This document shows, piece by piece, positions 8,440 to 16,510 of a DNA stretch of 34,995 nt. How positions within the stretch are numbered: the stretch's first letter is position 1; every line of letters begins with the position of its first letter. Position numbers and translations under genes: made by a program. The DNA lies in assembly GCA_027486095.1 (NCBI GenBank), contig JAIXPT010000199.1, forward strand, positions 1 to 34,995, given 5' to 3'. The notes under the pieces are model-generated. The model made no database searches, was not told where the DNA came from, and saw nothing but the letters and a program-made list of their open reading frames with translations. This DNA is from Planctomycetaceae bacterium. Lineage in GTDB: Bacteria; Planctomycetota; Planctomycetia; Pirellulales; UBA1268.

Positions 8440-9732
8440 CTACGTGGAGCGGGCCGCGAGCAGGGCCTCGGCAGAGCGGCGGCCGCTCACGAGGGCTCCG
8501 TTGATCGAGGCGCTCGTGCAGTGGTCGCCGCACACAAGGAGGCCGGGGGCGAGCCGGGGATGCGGGGGACGTGTCGCCCGGGCGGCGACCGATTCGTCGG
8601 GCAAAGCCTCGGGCACATGAACGGTGGCGAGATGCCGCCAGCCACCGGTCTGCGCACCAAACCATCCGGCTGCCTGTTGCTTCACGGCGGCCACCGTGGC
8701 GGGGTCGTCGGCAACCGCATCTGGGCGGAGCGACACCGTGACGAGCGCGGCCCCTGCCGGAGCGTAGCCCGGAGCGACGTCGGATGGCACGGTGAGATTG
8801 TCGATCGGGCCAGCTACGGCGCTCACGACGAGGAGTGGTCGATCGAGCGGCGATCGCTCCGCGGCAAAAGCGACGAGCGTCGTGCCCTTCATCCGCCGCG
8901 ACCGCCACGGGCCGGTGAAGGCGGCGGGAAGCAGCCGCACGGCGGCGGGAGCCTCGACCGCCACGATCACCTCCGCAGCCGTGCGCTCGCGGCCGTCCGC
9001 CATCACGACGCGGCCGGGCGTGACCTGCCGCACCGCGGCACCGAGTTCCACCGTGCCCGGCGGCAGGCCGGCGGCAAGCTGGGCCGGAATGGCCGCCATC
9101 CCGCCGCGCGGCAGACAGGCCGTGCCGAGGGCGAACATCGCGAAGTCAAAAGTGAACACGGCCGCCGACGTGTCGAGATTGCGCTCGAGGAACACGCCGC
9201 CAAAAAAAGGCCGGAAGAAGCCGTCGATGAACCGGGCGGAAAAGCCGCGCGCCTCGAGGTCCGCGCGGGTCGAGCGATCCCCGGCCGGCCCCGCGGCGTC
9301 GGGATCGAGCAATCCGCTCCGCAGCGACCTGATCGCGGCAGACCGCAACTGCGCCGTGCGCAGGCCATCGCCGATGCCTACCGTGCCGTCGAGCAAGGAG
9401 CGAAGCGCGGCCCACGGACGCCGCCACGGATCACTCACGCCCCGCAGCCGCCCGTCCTCCGCAACGAGTGCGCCGGGCTCGAACCGGCCAAGCTCGAGCG
9501 CGGCGAGGTCGAGCTGCCGGCGGCCCTCCGGATAGGCGTCGTTGTACACCTGAAATCCGCGGTCGATCCGAAAGCCCTCGACTGCATCGGTCGCCACGCG
9601 GCCGCCGACCCGCTCCGCCGCCTCCAGCACCGTCACGCGCCGGCCGGCCCGGACGAGCTCCCGCGCGCACGCCAGCCCGGCGAGCCCCGCACCGACGATG
9701 ATGATGTCGTGTGACTGTTCAGCGTGTTTCAT
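8440..9732 (-). CDS. FAD-dependent oxidoreductase (amine oxidase / phytoene desaturase-like)
   Basis: This is a 430-residue flavoprotein. The N-terminal Rossmann motif is VGAGLAGLACARE (glycines at 14, 16 and 19), followed by an acidic end to the second strand and RVGGR, which contacts FAD in the monoamine oxidase/protoporphyrinogen oxidase/desaturase superfamily. A GFQVYNDAYPE segment and a C-terminal GLLVCGDH...ASINGALVSGR motif, where the flavin is bound again, complete the fold. No signal peptide or membrane segment was seen. The substrate is unknown; closest architecture is the desaturase-like 'NAD(P)-binding' oxidases common in Planctomycetota and Cyanobacteria. It stands alone between two repeat-bearing gaps. 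Confidence 0.88.
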   Translation of the reverse strand: MKHAEQSHDIIIVGAGLAGLACARELVRAGRRVTVLEAAERVGGRVATDAVEGFRIDRGFQVYNDAYPEGRRQLDLAALELGRFEPGALVAEDGRLRGVSDPWRRPWAALRSLLDGTVGIGDGLRTAQLRSAAIRSLRSGLLDPDAAGPAGDRSTRADLEARGFSARFIDGFFRPFFGGVFLERNLDTSAAVFTFDFAMFALGTACLPRGGMAAIPAQLAAGLPPGTVELGAAVRQVTPGRVVMADGRERTAAEVIVAVEAPAAVRLLPAAFTGPWRSRRMKGTTLVAFAAERSPLDRPLLVVSAVAGPIDNLTVPSDVAPGYAPAGAALVTVSLRPDAVADDPATVAAVKQQAAGWFGAQTGGWRHLATVHVPEALPDESVAARATRPPHPRLAPGLLVCGDHCTSASINGALVSGRRSAEALLAARST

Positions 9733-9766
9733 ACGGCGAGCAATCTACCGAGCGCGGGCCGCCTAA

Positions 9767-9794
9767 GCACCCTCTTCGCTCACGCCTCGGGCTT
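9767..9794 (+). repeat. 28-nt dispersed motif, copy 1
   Basis: This is a 28-base motif ending ACGCCTCGGGCTT. Related copies are at 9933-9960 and 32483-32510, all on the plus strand and all in intergenic DNA at gene 3' ends or between genes. Just downstream, GGTGCCCC (9797-9804) and GGGGCACC (9828-9835) form an 8-bp inverted repeat. Confidence 0.7.
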
Positions 9795-9897
9795 CCGGTG
9801 CCCCAAGAAGCCCGGAGCGGCAGCGACGGGGCACCGGGTCGCAGGTGATCCCGGGTTTCATGCTGCATGGAGAGCGGTCGCCGCATCCACGCGGAGT

Positions 9898-9917
9898 CCC
9901 CGGGCTGCCGCCCGGGG
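9898..9917. terminator. GC-rich hairpin downstream of the aldehyde dehydrogenase gene
   Basis: CCCCGGGC and GCCCGGGG pair perfectly around a four-base loop TGCC. The hairpin lies 56 bases past the stop codon of the minus-strand aldehyde dehydrogenase gene. It could stop or protect that transcript, although no T-run follows. The 240-base gap 9733-9972 holds this hairpin, two 28-nt motif copies and no gene. Confidence 0.5.
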
Positions 9918-9932
9918 CTTGTTGGCACGGGT

Positions 9933-9960
9933 GCATCCTCTCCGCTCACGCCTCGGGCTT
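9933..9960 (+). repeat. 28-nt dispersed motif, copy 2
   Basis: This copy differs from copy 1 at two or three positions and shares the block GCTCACGCCTCGGGCTT. It ends 12 bases before the aldehyde dehydrogenase stop codon. Confidence 0.7.
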
Positions 9961-9972
9961 ACCAGGGACCGG

Positions 9973-11466
9973 CTACAGGGGCCGCACGACGGACTGGCTG
10001 CGCCAGTAGTCGAACAGCGTCTCGATGGAGTTCACGCCGCCCCCCACGCCGCTTTTATGCACGCCGCCGTAGGGCACGCCCCGTGGAAACAGGTTGTGGG
10101 CGTTGATCCAACTGTTGCCCGCCACCATCGATTCCGCCACCCGGGCGGCACGGCCGAGATCGCTCGTCCACACGCTGTTGGCCAGGCCGTAGTCGGTGTC
10201 GTTGGCCATCGCGACCGCCTCGTCTTCGTTCGCGAATGTCGCGATGTAGGCGACTGGCCCGAAGATCTCCTCGCGGGCGGCGACGTTGTCGAGCGACCCC
10301 GCCAGGAGCGCGGGCTTCACGTAGAAGCCGTTCTGACCGGGCACGTCGGCGGGCCCACCCGGCAGCACGGCCTCGGCTCCCTGGGCCCGCCCCTGCTCCA
10401 GATACGAGAGCACCCGCGCCCGCTGCTTGGCGTTCACGACCGGCCCCATCTGCGTGCCATTCCCGAGCTGATAGCCCACCTGCACGCTCTGCATCCGCTT
10501 CACGCACTCGTCGGTGAACTGCTTCGCGATCGAGCGGTGCACGAGCCAGCGGGTGGCATCGCAGCAGACCTGGCCCGAGTGAAACGTGATCGCATTCACG
10601 AGCTTCTGGGCCGTCTGCGGCACATCGACGTCGTCGAACACGACCGCCGCCCCCTTCCCTCCGAGCTCCAGCTTCACCGGCACGAGGTTCCGGCCGCAGG
10701 CCTCGCCGACGAGCCGGCCCACTTCGGGCGACCCCGTGAAGCTCATCCGGCGGATGCCGGGGTGCCCGGAGAGCGCCGCGCCGGCGCCGGCTCCCGTGCC
10801 GGCGATCACGTTGATCACGCCGTCGGGGATGCCTGCCTCACGAGCCAGCCTCCCGAGATAGAGCGCCGAGAGCGGCGTGTCTTCCGCGGGCTTGATCACG
10901 ACCGTATTGCCTGCGGCAAGCGCCGGCGAGACGCCCCAGCCGATCAAGAGAAACGGAAAGTTCCACGGGAAGATGAAGCCGCAGGCGCCCCACGGATGGC
11001 GGACCGTCCAGGCTTCATGCCCCGCGACGGCGAGCGCATTGCGCCGCTGCACATGGAGGGCCATATCGGCAAAGTAGCGGAGCGTGCCGATGAAGTTTTG
11101 CACGTCTCCAGCCGCGTGGGCGAGCAGCTTGCCGGCATCGAGGGCCTCGATCTGGGCGATGATCGGCGAGTGCTTCTCGATCGCGTCGGCGAGCCGCTGC
11201 AGATGCACGCCACGCTCGTTGGGCGGCATCGTCGCCCAGCCAGATGTCTTGAAGGAGTGTGTCGCCGCCTGCACGGCGCGATCGACATCGGCGGCGGAGA
11301 GCACGTGAAACTCGGCCAGCGGCTCGCCCGTGCCCGGGTCGAGCGTTCGCATCGTCTCACCCGTCGAGCCGGCCACATCCTTGCCGCCCACCACGCTCGT
11401 GAGCGGGGATGTGCCGAGGAAGGCCTCGACTTCGGGAAGCAGGCTCGGGGCGGTGATCGTCGCCAT
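9973..11466 (-). CDS. Aldehyde dehydrogenase (NAD(P)+-dependent, betaine-aldehyde dehydrogenase-like)
   Basis: The enzyme oxidises an aldehyde to the acid. It has 497 residues, normal for the family. The ATG at 11466 follows GGAG about 10 bases upstream; the longer upstream frame looks non-coding. Signature elements are FIFPWNFPF and [11 protein letters not shown] in the coenzyme domain, FTGSPEVG, the general base in [10 protein letters not shown] (Glu267), the nucleophile in GQVCCDATR (Cys301), and [10 protein letters not shown] near the C-terminus. No signal peptide was seen. It lies 88 bases downstream of the renalase-like gene on the same strand and may be the last gene of that run. The substrate is not predictable; the sequence is ALDH2/BADH-like. 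Confidence 0.93.
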   Translation of the reverse strand: MATITAPSLLPEVEAFLGTSPLTSVVGGKDVAGSTGETMRTLDPGTGEPLAEFHVLSAADVDRAVQAATHSFKTSGWATMPPNERGVHLQRLADAIEKHSPIIAQIEALDAGKLLAHAAGDVQNFIGTLRYFADMALHVQRRNALAVAGHEAWTVRHPWGACGFIFPWNFPFLLIGWGVSPALAAGNTVVIKPAEDTPLSALYLGRLAREAGIPDGVINVIAGTGAGAGAALSGHPGIRRMSFTGSPEVGRLVGEACGRNLVPVKLELGGKGAAVVFDDVDVPQTAQKLVNAITFHSGQVCCDATRWLVHRSIAKQFTDECVKRMQSVQVGYQLGNGTQMGPVVNAKQRARVLSYLEQGRAQGAEAVLPGGPADVPGQNGFYVKPALLAGSLDNVAAREEIFGPVAYIATFANEDEAVAMANDTDYGLANSVWTSDLGRAARVAESMVAGNSWINAHNLFPRGVPYGGVHKSGVGGGVNSIETLFDYWRSQSVVRPL

Positions 11467-11554
11467 GGGCAAAATCTCCAGGGATGGGGCTCGAAGGGCT
11501 GCCATTTTCCGCATCCGCCGAGCATCCGTGCAAGTGCGCGAAGACGGCTTTTTA

Positions 11555-12610
11555 TTATGCCCCACCGAGGGCGCCGGCGATCCAGCGGCCGGCTGCCATG
11601 CCGCTCGACGCCGCCCCTTCGACCTTCGGCCCCGCGAAGGCATCGCCGCAGCAGACGATCGGAGGCGAGGTGGTGGCCGCTACGAACGGCACCTCGAGCA
11701 CGGTGATGGGCAGGGCGAACTTCCAGCGCTGCAGCGACTGCTCCACCACGGTGGCCGCACCGATCCACGGCGCCGCCGCCGTGCGCAGGGCCTGCATCAC
11801 GTCGTCCGGCGGGTCGTCGAATCGCGCTCGGCTGAACTCCCCCGAGGCGTGCACCGTGAGCGCCGGAACAGGCGAGATGCCCTTCTGCTGGTTGTCGGCG
11901 AGCCACGCGATCGGCCCCGCCGCACACTGCACCCCACCGGGCGCAGGCACGCGGCTCGGCTGGTCGAGCACGAGCATGAGCGCGAAGCACGGATCGTAGG
12001 CCACGGAGGCGAGCAGCCGATGGGCATCCCCGTCGATCCGCCCGGAAGCCGGCCCCATGAGCCCGCCGGCCGCGAACAGATCGAGCGTCTGCGGCACCGG
12101 TGGCGTCACCACGCAGCCACGAGCGACGATCTCGTCGCCGCCATCGAGGGGAAGCCGCACGCCCTCGGCGGTGGCGGCGATCGCGGTCACCCGGGCGTTC
12201 GTCCGGATCACCGCCTGCGCGCGGCCGAGCCGCTCGGCGAGCCATTTCGGCAGGTCGGTCATGCCCGTCGCGCCGCGGTGGCGAAGATGCCCATCGTCGG
12301 CAGGCGCTGCCGGCTGATCGACCGCTGCGGCCCGGGCGAAGCCAGTGCACCACGGAATGACGGCCCCGTGTTCTCGCGCGGCGGTCACGACCGCGCCAAA
12401 CGGCTCGCCGCGCACCGTGAAAAACTGCGCTCCGTGGTCGATGACGGCGGCGCCGAGGCGGCGAGTCGCCATTCGGCCGCCCACGCCTCGCGCCTTGTCC
12501 ACGACGACGACGCTCAGGCCCGCATCACGCAACACGTCGGCAGCGCACAGTCCTGCCATGCCGGCGCCGATGACCGCGACGTCGCACGCAGCGGGGTGGC
12601 CTGCTGTCAT
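11555..12610 (-). CDS. Renalase-like FAD/NAD(P)-binding oxidoreductase
   Basis: This is a 351-residue flavoprotein starting at the ATG at 12610, whose first base is also the last base of the upstream stop codon (TGATG). The N-terminal motif VAVIGAGMAGLCAADVL (glycines 15, 17, 20) is followed by VVVDKARGVGGRMATRR and DHGAQFFTVR, typical of the renalase / 'deoxyribodipyrimidine photolyase-associated' amine oxidase group. A C-terminal IVCCGDAFAGPKVEGAASSG segment supplies the second FAD contact. No signal peptide or membrane segment. The substrate is unknown; members oxidise aberrant NAD(P)H isomers or act on small amines. It is the fifth gene of an overlapping run that begins with the IscA-like gene. 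Confidence 0.87.
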   Translation of the reverse strand: MTAGHPAACDVAVIGAGMAGLCAADVLRDAGLSVVVVDKARGVGGRMATRRLGAAVIDHGAQFFTVRGEPFGAVVTAAREHGAVIPWCTGFARAAAVDQPAAPADDGHLRHRGATGMTDLPKWLAERLGRAQAVIRTNARVTAIAATAEGVRLPLDGGDEIVARGCVVTPPVPQTLDLFAAGGLMGPASGRIDGDAHRLLASVAYDPCFALMLVLDQPSRVPAPGGVQCAAGPIAWLADNQQKGISPVPALTVHASGEFSRARFDDPPDDVMQALRTAAAPWIGAATVVEQSLQRWKFALPITVLEVPFVAATTSPPIVCCGDAFAGPKVEGAASSGMAAGRWIAGALGGA

Positions 12611-13032
12611 CACCGCGGCCCCGGTCGCCGGCCTCGCCAGGCGGCAAGCAAGATGCCCGCGAAAGGCAGCCACCAGACCAGGTCATTCGTGACGATGTTC
12701 CAGCCAAACGCCACCGGGAATCGCCCAGAGAGCAGCGCTCCGGCGAAACCGATCGGCCCGAAAATCTTGCCGAGAAATCCCACGAGCGTAATCGGCCAGT
12801 GGCCGAGCGGATCGGAAGCCGCCGCCAGATAGCCGATGCCGTACACACCCACGATCATCCCGATGCATTGCCAGAGCTCGGGATAGTTCGGCGGCTCCAT
12901 GCCCACGACCCGGAAGCACCACACCGGCGCGAGCACGGCGAGCGCCCCCCAGACGATGTTGTAGATGCCTGCCGCCACGAGCACCTTGCTCATCCAGGGC
13001 TTGGCCGCGGCGGTGTCGGAGGGTGCGTTCAT
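12610..13032 (-). CDS. Small four-helix integral membrane protein, function unknown
   Basis: The product has 140 residues. Four hydrophobic stretches occur at about residues 17-37, 50-70, 76-97 and 108-132, each starting or ending at glycine- or tryptophan-rich turns such as GIYNIVWGAL and NDLVWWLPFAGI. No cofactor motifs and no signal peptide other than the first helix were seen. The ATG at 13032 overlaps the deacetylase stop as ATGA, and its own stop overlaps the next start as TGATG, so it is coupled on both sides. This helix pattern occurs in uncharacterised membrane proteins of Planctomycetota and Bacteroidota, but I cannot name a family. Probably real because of the tight coupling and consistent codon use. 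Confidence 0.85.
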   Translation of the reverse strand: MNAPSDTAAAKPWMSKVLVAAGIYNIVWGALAVLAPVWCFRVVGMEPPNYPELWQCIGMIVGVYGIGYLAAASDPLGHWPITLVGFLGKIFGPIGFAGALLSGRFPVAFGWNIVTNDLVWWLPFAGILLAAWRGRRPGPR

Positions 13033-13760
13033 GCCGGAGGAAAGAGTAGCCCGACGAGGTCGGTCGTACAGGGCATCCGGCTCGATGCCAGCACCTCGCC
13101 CGCGGCGCATCCGGCCATCATGCCGGCCGTTTCCGCCATCGCCCGCACCCGCGGAAACACGTGGGCCTTCTCCGGCGGAAACTGCGATGCGTAGCAGGCG
13201 ATCGCCTCGAGCTTCGTCTCCAACTGCCCGGCGATATCCACCACCAGGGGCCAGTGGCCGTGCGGCACGCTGGGCACGCCGGCAAGCAGAAAGTAGGTGA
13301 GGAACTGTGGCACCGTGTGCACCGGGAGGCCGGCGAAGGTGTCGTCCCACTTGGAGAGCCGCGAATAAAACACCGCCGCCTCGGTGAGCGCCACGGCCTG
13401 GGCGTGGTCGGGCGAGGCGAGCGGGGTCTTGTCGCCCAGGCCGAGCACGATCCGCGGCCGCCAGCGGCGGAAGATGGTCGCCAGCGCCACGCGGGCCTCG
13501 AACGAATCGAACAGCCGGCGATTCGGCAACGCGAGCGTCTCACGGTGCACCACGCCGAGCACCTTCGCGGCAGCCGCCGCCTCGGCGAGCCGCTGCTCGG
13601 GCCCGCTCGACCGGGGCGTCGGCTCGCCGTCCGTGAGATCGACGATCCCCACGCGCCGCCCCTGCGCGGCGAGCAGAGCGAGCGTGCCCCCGCAGCCGAT
13701 CTCGACGTCGTCCGGGTGGGCCCCGACGGCGATCACGTCGAGAGCTTCGGGAAGCTGCAT
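13029..13760 (-). CDS. PIG-L family zinc-dependent deacetylase (BshB1-like)
   Basis: This is a 243-residue LmbE/PIG-L-fold enzyme, a family that removes acetyl groups from N-acetylglucosamine-containing small molecules (bacillithiol, mycothiol, lipid precursors). The metal-binding motif AHPDDVE is at residues 14-20. The later SPDHAQAV segment provides the third zinc ligand. BshB1-type features include CGGTLALL and LTDGEPTP. The ATG at 13760 overlaps the CobL stop (TGATG); the longer upstream frame is read through cobL. No bshA or bshC gene is visible here, so a bacillithiol role is only a possibility. Confidence 0.9.
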   Translation of the reverse strand: MQLPEALDVIAVGAHPDDVEIGCGGTLALLAAQGRRVGIVDLTDGEPTPRSSGPEQRLAEAAAAAKVLGVVHRETLALPNRRLFDSFEARVALATIFRRWRPRIVLGLGDKTPLASPDHAQAVALTEAAVFYSRLSKWDDTFAGLPVHTVPQFLTYFLLAGVPSVPHGHWPLVVDIAGQLETKLEAIACYASQFPPEKAHVFPRVRAMAETAGMMAGCAAGEVLASSRMPCTTDLVGLLFPPA

Positions 13761-15007
13761 CACTGGCGGGCCGGCTTCGTGGCCGCGATCAGGAAACTCG
13801 GGTTGAGCGCCTCGAAGCGGATGCGGTCGAGCTGCTCGACGCCGCGGGCGATGTTCACCATCCAATACGCCGCGTCGGACGACTGCGCCCGCAGCATCGC
13901 GTGCACCGCGGCGAGATTCTCGATCGAATTGCAGGCCGTCACGAGCCGGCCGCCGGGCTGCAGCCGCTTCCAGGCCTCCGCGACGAGCATGGCCACGTCG
14001 CGGCCGCTGCCACCGACGTAGATCGCGTGGGGGTCGGGCAGATCCTGCCACGCCTCCGGAGCCTTGCCGAGCACCGCCCGCAGGTTCTTCACGCCAAATC
14101 GCTCGGCATTCGCCGTAATCAGCCGGTGATCGTCAGGATCCATCTCGATCGCATACACCCGCCCGGTGCCTGCGATCCGGGCCGCCTCCAGGCTCACCGA
14201 CCCGCTGCCGGCGCCCACGTCCCACACCACGCTCTCCGGCCGGAGCGAAAGCTCCGCAAGCGCGAGCGACCGCACCTCGGCCGGCGTGAGCAGGCCGCGC
14301 TTCGGCCGCGACTGCAGAAAGCATTCGTCCGCATTGCCGAACAGCCGCTGCCCCACCTGCCCGGGCGTGTCGGCCGTGCGGGCGCGGCGCACGAGAATCA
14401 TCACGTTCAAGGGCCCGAACGAATCCCGGGCGATGTCGCCGAGGCTTCCCTGCGTGACCCGCTCGTCGGGCGAGCCGAGATTCTCGCAGACATACGCCTG
14501 AAAGTAGTCGATCCCCTCGTCGAGCAGGGTTCGAGCGACGGCCGCAGGCGGCCACTGCTCGCTCGTGAAGAGGCCCACTGTCTCGCTCGTGCGGATCTTG
14601 TCCACGACCCGCTCGATCGACTGGCCGGCGAGGTTGGCAAGAAACGCGTCTTCCCACGATTCCTTCACGCGGGCAGACGCCAGCTGCATGCTGCTGACGT
14701 GGGGCACCACCTCGAAGCGGTCTTTCCCGAGCTTCGCGCACACGTAACGGGCGGTGCCGTAGAACAACGGATCGCCCGATGCGAGCACGACGAGCTGCCG
14801 CGGGCCGGACGCCTCGATCTTCTCGCACAGCTCCTCGAGATTGGCCGTCGTCTCGAGCCGCAGCGCGAGCGACTTGGGCAGGAGCGTGGCGCACGACTCG
14901 GGCCCGAGCAGCACGTCGGCCGCCTCGAGCACCCGCCGCGCCTGGGCGGTCATTCCCTCGACGCCGTCGTCACCGATGCCGACGATATGGACCTTCGCCG
15001 CCCCCAT
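13760..15007 (-). CDS. cobL: Precorrin-6Y C5,15-methyltransferase (decarboxylating), CbiE-CbiT fusion
   Basis: CobL uses S-adenosylmethionine to methylate C5 and C15 of precorrin-6Y and decarboxylate it in corrin synthesis. The 415 residues match the fused length. The N-terminal half is a CbiE tetrapyrrole methylase domain: VHIVGIGDDGVEGM at the start, LASGDPLFYG in the middle. The C-terminal half is a CbiT Rossmann methyltransferase domain with VVWDVGAGSGSVSLE near residue 240 and IYVGGSGRD. The start shares its A with the IscA stop (TGATG). No other corrin gene is in the window, so either the pathway genes are scattered or this copy has another substrate. Confidence 0.92.
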   Translation of the reverse strand: MGAAKVHIVGIGDDGVEGMTAQARRVLEAADVLLGPESCATLLPKSLALRLETTANLEELCEKIEASGPRQLVVLASGDPLFYGTARYVCAKLGKDRFEVVPHVSSMQLASARVKESWEDAFLANLAGQSIERVVDKIRTSETVGLFTSEQWPPAAVARTLLDEGIDYFQAYVCENLGSPDERVTQGSLGDIARDSFGPLNVMILVRRARTADTPGQVGQRLFGNADECFLQSRPKRGLLTPAEVRSLALAELSLRPESVVWDVGAGSGSVSLEAARIAGTGRVYAIEMDPDDHRLITANAERFGVKNLRAVLGKAPEAWQDLPDPHAIYVGGSGRDVAMLVAEAWKRLQPGGRLVTACNSIENLAAVHAMLRAQSSDAAYWMVNIARGVEQLDRIRFEALNPSFLIAATKPARQ

Positions 15008-15339
15008 CAGGCCTGGAACGAACTGCCGCAGCCACAGCTCTTCTTGGCGTTGGGATTGTTGAACGTGAAGCCGCGCTTGTCGATCCCCTCGTGGAAGTCG
15101 AGCGTGGTGCCGTCCAAAAACAGGTCGCTCTTCTTGTCCACGACCACGGGCACGCCATGCTGTTCCGACTTGGTGTCTACCTTCGGGTCGAACGCCGTGT
15201 CGAAGCCGAGCGAATACTGGAACCCGCTGCAGCCACCGCCGGCGACGCCTACGCGGAGCACCGTGGCCGGGTCGAGCTTTTGATCGACGATGATCTTCTT
15301 GACTTCGCTGGCGGCTTTTTCCGTGAGCATGACCGACAT
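15007..15339 (-). CDS. IscA/ErpA/HesB-family iron-sulfur cluster assembly protein
   Basis: A-type carriers receive and pass on Fe-S clusters. The protein has 110 residues, typical. The three conserved ligands are present: Cys37 in GGGCSGFQY and Cys102/Cys104 in SCGCGSSF. The ATG at 15339 has AAGGAG about 11 bases upstream; ATG 15330 is an alternative. It is the first gene of the run through CobL, the deacetylase, the membrane protein and the renalase-like enzyme. A credible sigma-70 promoter and an inverted repeat lie just upstream. Whether it is erpA, iscA or sufA cannot be told from sequence. Confidence 0.95.
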   Translation of the reverse strand: MSVMLTEKAASEVKKIIVDQKLDPATVLRVGVAGGGCSGFQYSLGFDTAFDPKVDTKSEQHGVPVVVDKKSDLFLDGTTLDFHEGIDKRGFTFNNPNAKKSCGCGSSFQA

Positions 15340-15381
15340 GGATCGAGGCTCCTTGCTGGTGGATGGCGAGGGTGCGGCTGC

Positions 15382-15443
15382 GAGACCGTATTTTTACAGT
15401 CTCACGTTCAGCAAATTATAGCCGCCACGCGTGCGCGCGGAAA
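15382..15443 (-). promoter_or_regulatory. Candidate sigma-70 promoter and inverted repeat before the IscA-like gene
   Basis: On the minus strand TATAAT (15420-15415) is preceded by TTTCCG (15443-15438) at exactly 17 bases. About a dozen bases past the -10, an 8-bp inverted repeat (GAGACTGT / ACGGTCTC, one mismatch; 15403-15396 and 15389-15382) surrounds an A-rich loop. It would lie at the start of the transcript and could be an operator or a 5' UTR hairpin. Confidence 0.5.
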
Positions 15444-15526
15444 GGCGTCTGAAACCGGCGACGAGGAAGCCGTACACGGGCCGCCGAAAACCCTGCCGAG
15501 CCGGCCGATCGAAGTTTCGCAAGCGC

Positions 15527-15734
15527 ATGCACAGCACGCCCGATCCCTACCGTGCCGCCCGATTGCTTCTGGATGCCTATCCATCTCTCCTGGGACCGGC
15601 CGCCGCTCGGCCGGCGGACGCCTGGCGGCCATTGACTGCCTGTGAACTGCGTGTGCATTCGCAAAACGGCGAGGATGGCGTGCTCGCGGAGATGCTCTCG
15701 CGGATCGGGCCGGGCTCGCGGGTATTCATTGACC
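15527..15734 (+). pseudogene. N-terminal fragment of a methyltransferase-like gene
   Basis: From the ATG at 15527 the frame encodes about 69 credible residues, ending with VHSQNGEDGVLAEML and SRIGPGSRVFI. The SQ-x-GEDG(V/I)L pattern opens a group of SAM-dependent methyltransferases related to FkbM. The expected continuation (EFGVGDG) is missing: after VFI the frame becomes arginine-rich and carries no recognisable similarity. I read this as a 5' remnant fused by deletion to the next fragment. It could instead be an expressed short protein; confidence is moderate. Confidence 0.5.
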
Positions 15735-16510
15735 CATACCGATCTTACGGGCACGAACGCCTTCTTCGTGCGCGATGGTTACGCGGCGTTGTTCCCCGAA
15801 ATCAAGGCACTGCGCATCCGCGGACCAAACCTGTCGTTGCGCAGCGAGGGACACCGACCAAGTGAACGGCAGGCCGTGTTCGCCGAGGTTCCAGAGCAGC
15901 GTGCGAACGAAGAGCCGATGGCTGATTGTGATGCCGGGGTGCAGCGTGTCGTGGCCACGGGCCTCGGCCCCCTGCTGTTTCCCGCCACAGACCGCGTCAT
16001 TGCCGCGTGCATTCGCGACACGGGCGTGTGGCAACCAGACGAACTGGACTGGTTGAAAACGCACGTCCCGCGCTGAGGCACGTGCCTCAGCATCGGAGCC
16101 AACGTGGATACTTCACCTGCTGGATGTCTCGCCTCGTCGGTCCCCGCGGCCGAGTCTTCGCCGCGGAGCCGAATCCAAGGCTCGTGCCGCTCCTCCGCGC
16201 TAACAACGACGACCATGACGCCAATGGCTGCGGTCATTGGCTGGATTCGGTCGATGTCCCGATGCGTGCGGCCGACGGAATCGTCGGTGATCGCGCGGCC
16301 GACGTCGTGTTCATCGACGCACAAGGCTGGGATCATCATGTGCTGCGTGGTCTGCGGAGCACCATCGATCGATGCCGGCCGGTCATCCTGTTCGAGTTCG
16401 TCCCGGCCTGGATTCGAGGTCTGGGGGAGGATCCCGCGATGGTGCTGGCGGAATGTGCGTCGTGGGGTTATCGCTTGGGCTCGACGGACGTCGCCGTAGA
16501 GCATCCAGCG
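15735..16510 (+). pseudogene. Decayed FkbM-family methyltransferase
   Basis: The reading frame covering 15735-16076 includes LGPLLFPATDRVIAAC and DELDWLKTHVPR, the usual lead-in to an FkbM domain. It then meets a TGA (16074-16076). Past the stop the same frame continues GTCLSIGANV, which is the SAM-binding motif. One base appears lost near 16106, after which another frame resumes with GYFTCWMSRLVGPRGRV, EPNPRLVPLLRAN and VVFIDAQGWDHHVLRG. The stretch between RAN and VDVPM is far too short, so an internal segment is deleted. The C-terminus stops matching near 16510, where it runs into the opposite-strand lipoprotein tail. Stop, frameshift and deletions together support a pseudogene. Sequencing error could explain the first two but not the deletions. 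Confidence 0.75.

Noticed and set aside
7690-9714. A 674-residue plus-strand frame over tetR and the FAD oxidoreductase
   Set aside because: Composition is dominated by Arg, Gly, His and Glu with no recognisable domain. It is explained by antisense GC bias.
9724-11706. A 660-residue plus-strand frame opposite the aldehyde dehydrogenase gene
   Set aside because: No domain and a skewed composition. The opposite strand carries a complete aldehyde dehydrogenase with its catalytic residues.
13029-13760. Bacillithiol biosynthesis assignment for the PIG-L deacetylase
   Set aside because: The fold and motif fit BshB1, but no bshA or bshC is nearby and the family covers many substrates. Only a family-level name was kept.
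13901-15283. A 460-residue plus-strand frame opposite cobL and the IscA-like gene
   Set aside because: Arg/His-rich, no motif, and fully overlapped by two clear minus-strand genes.
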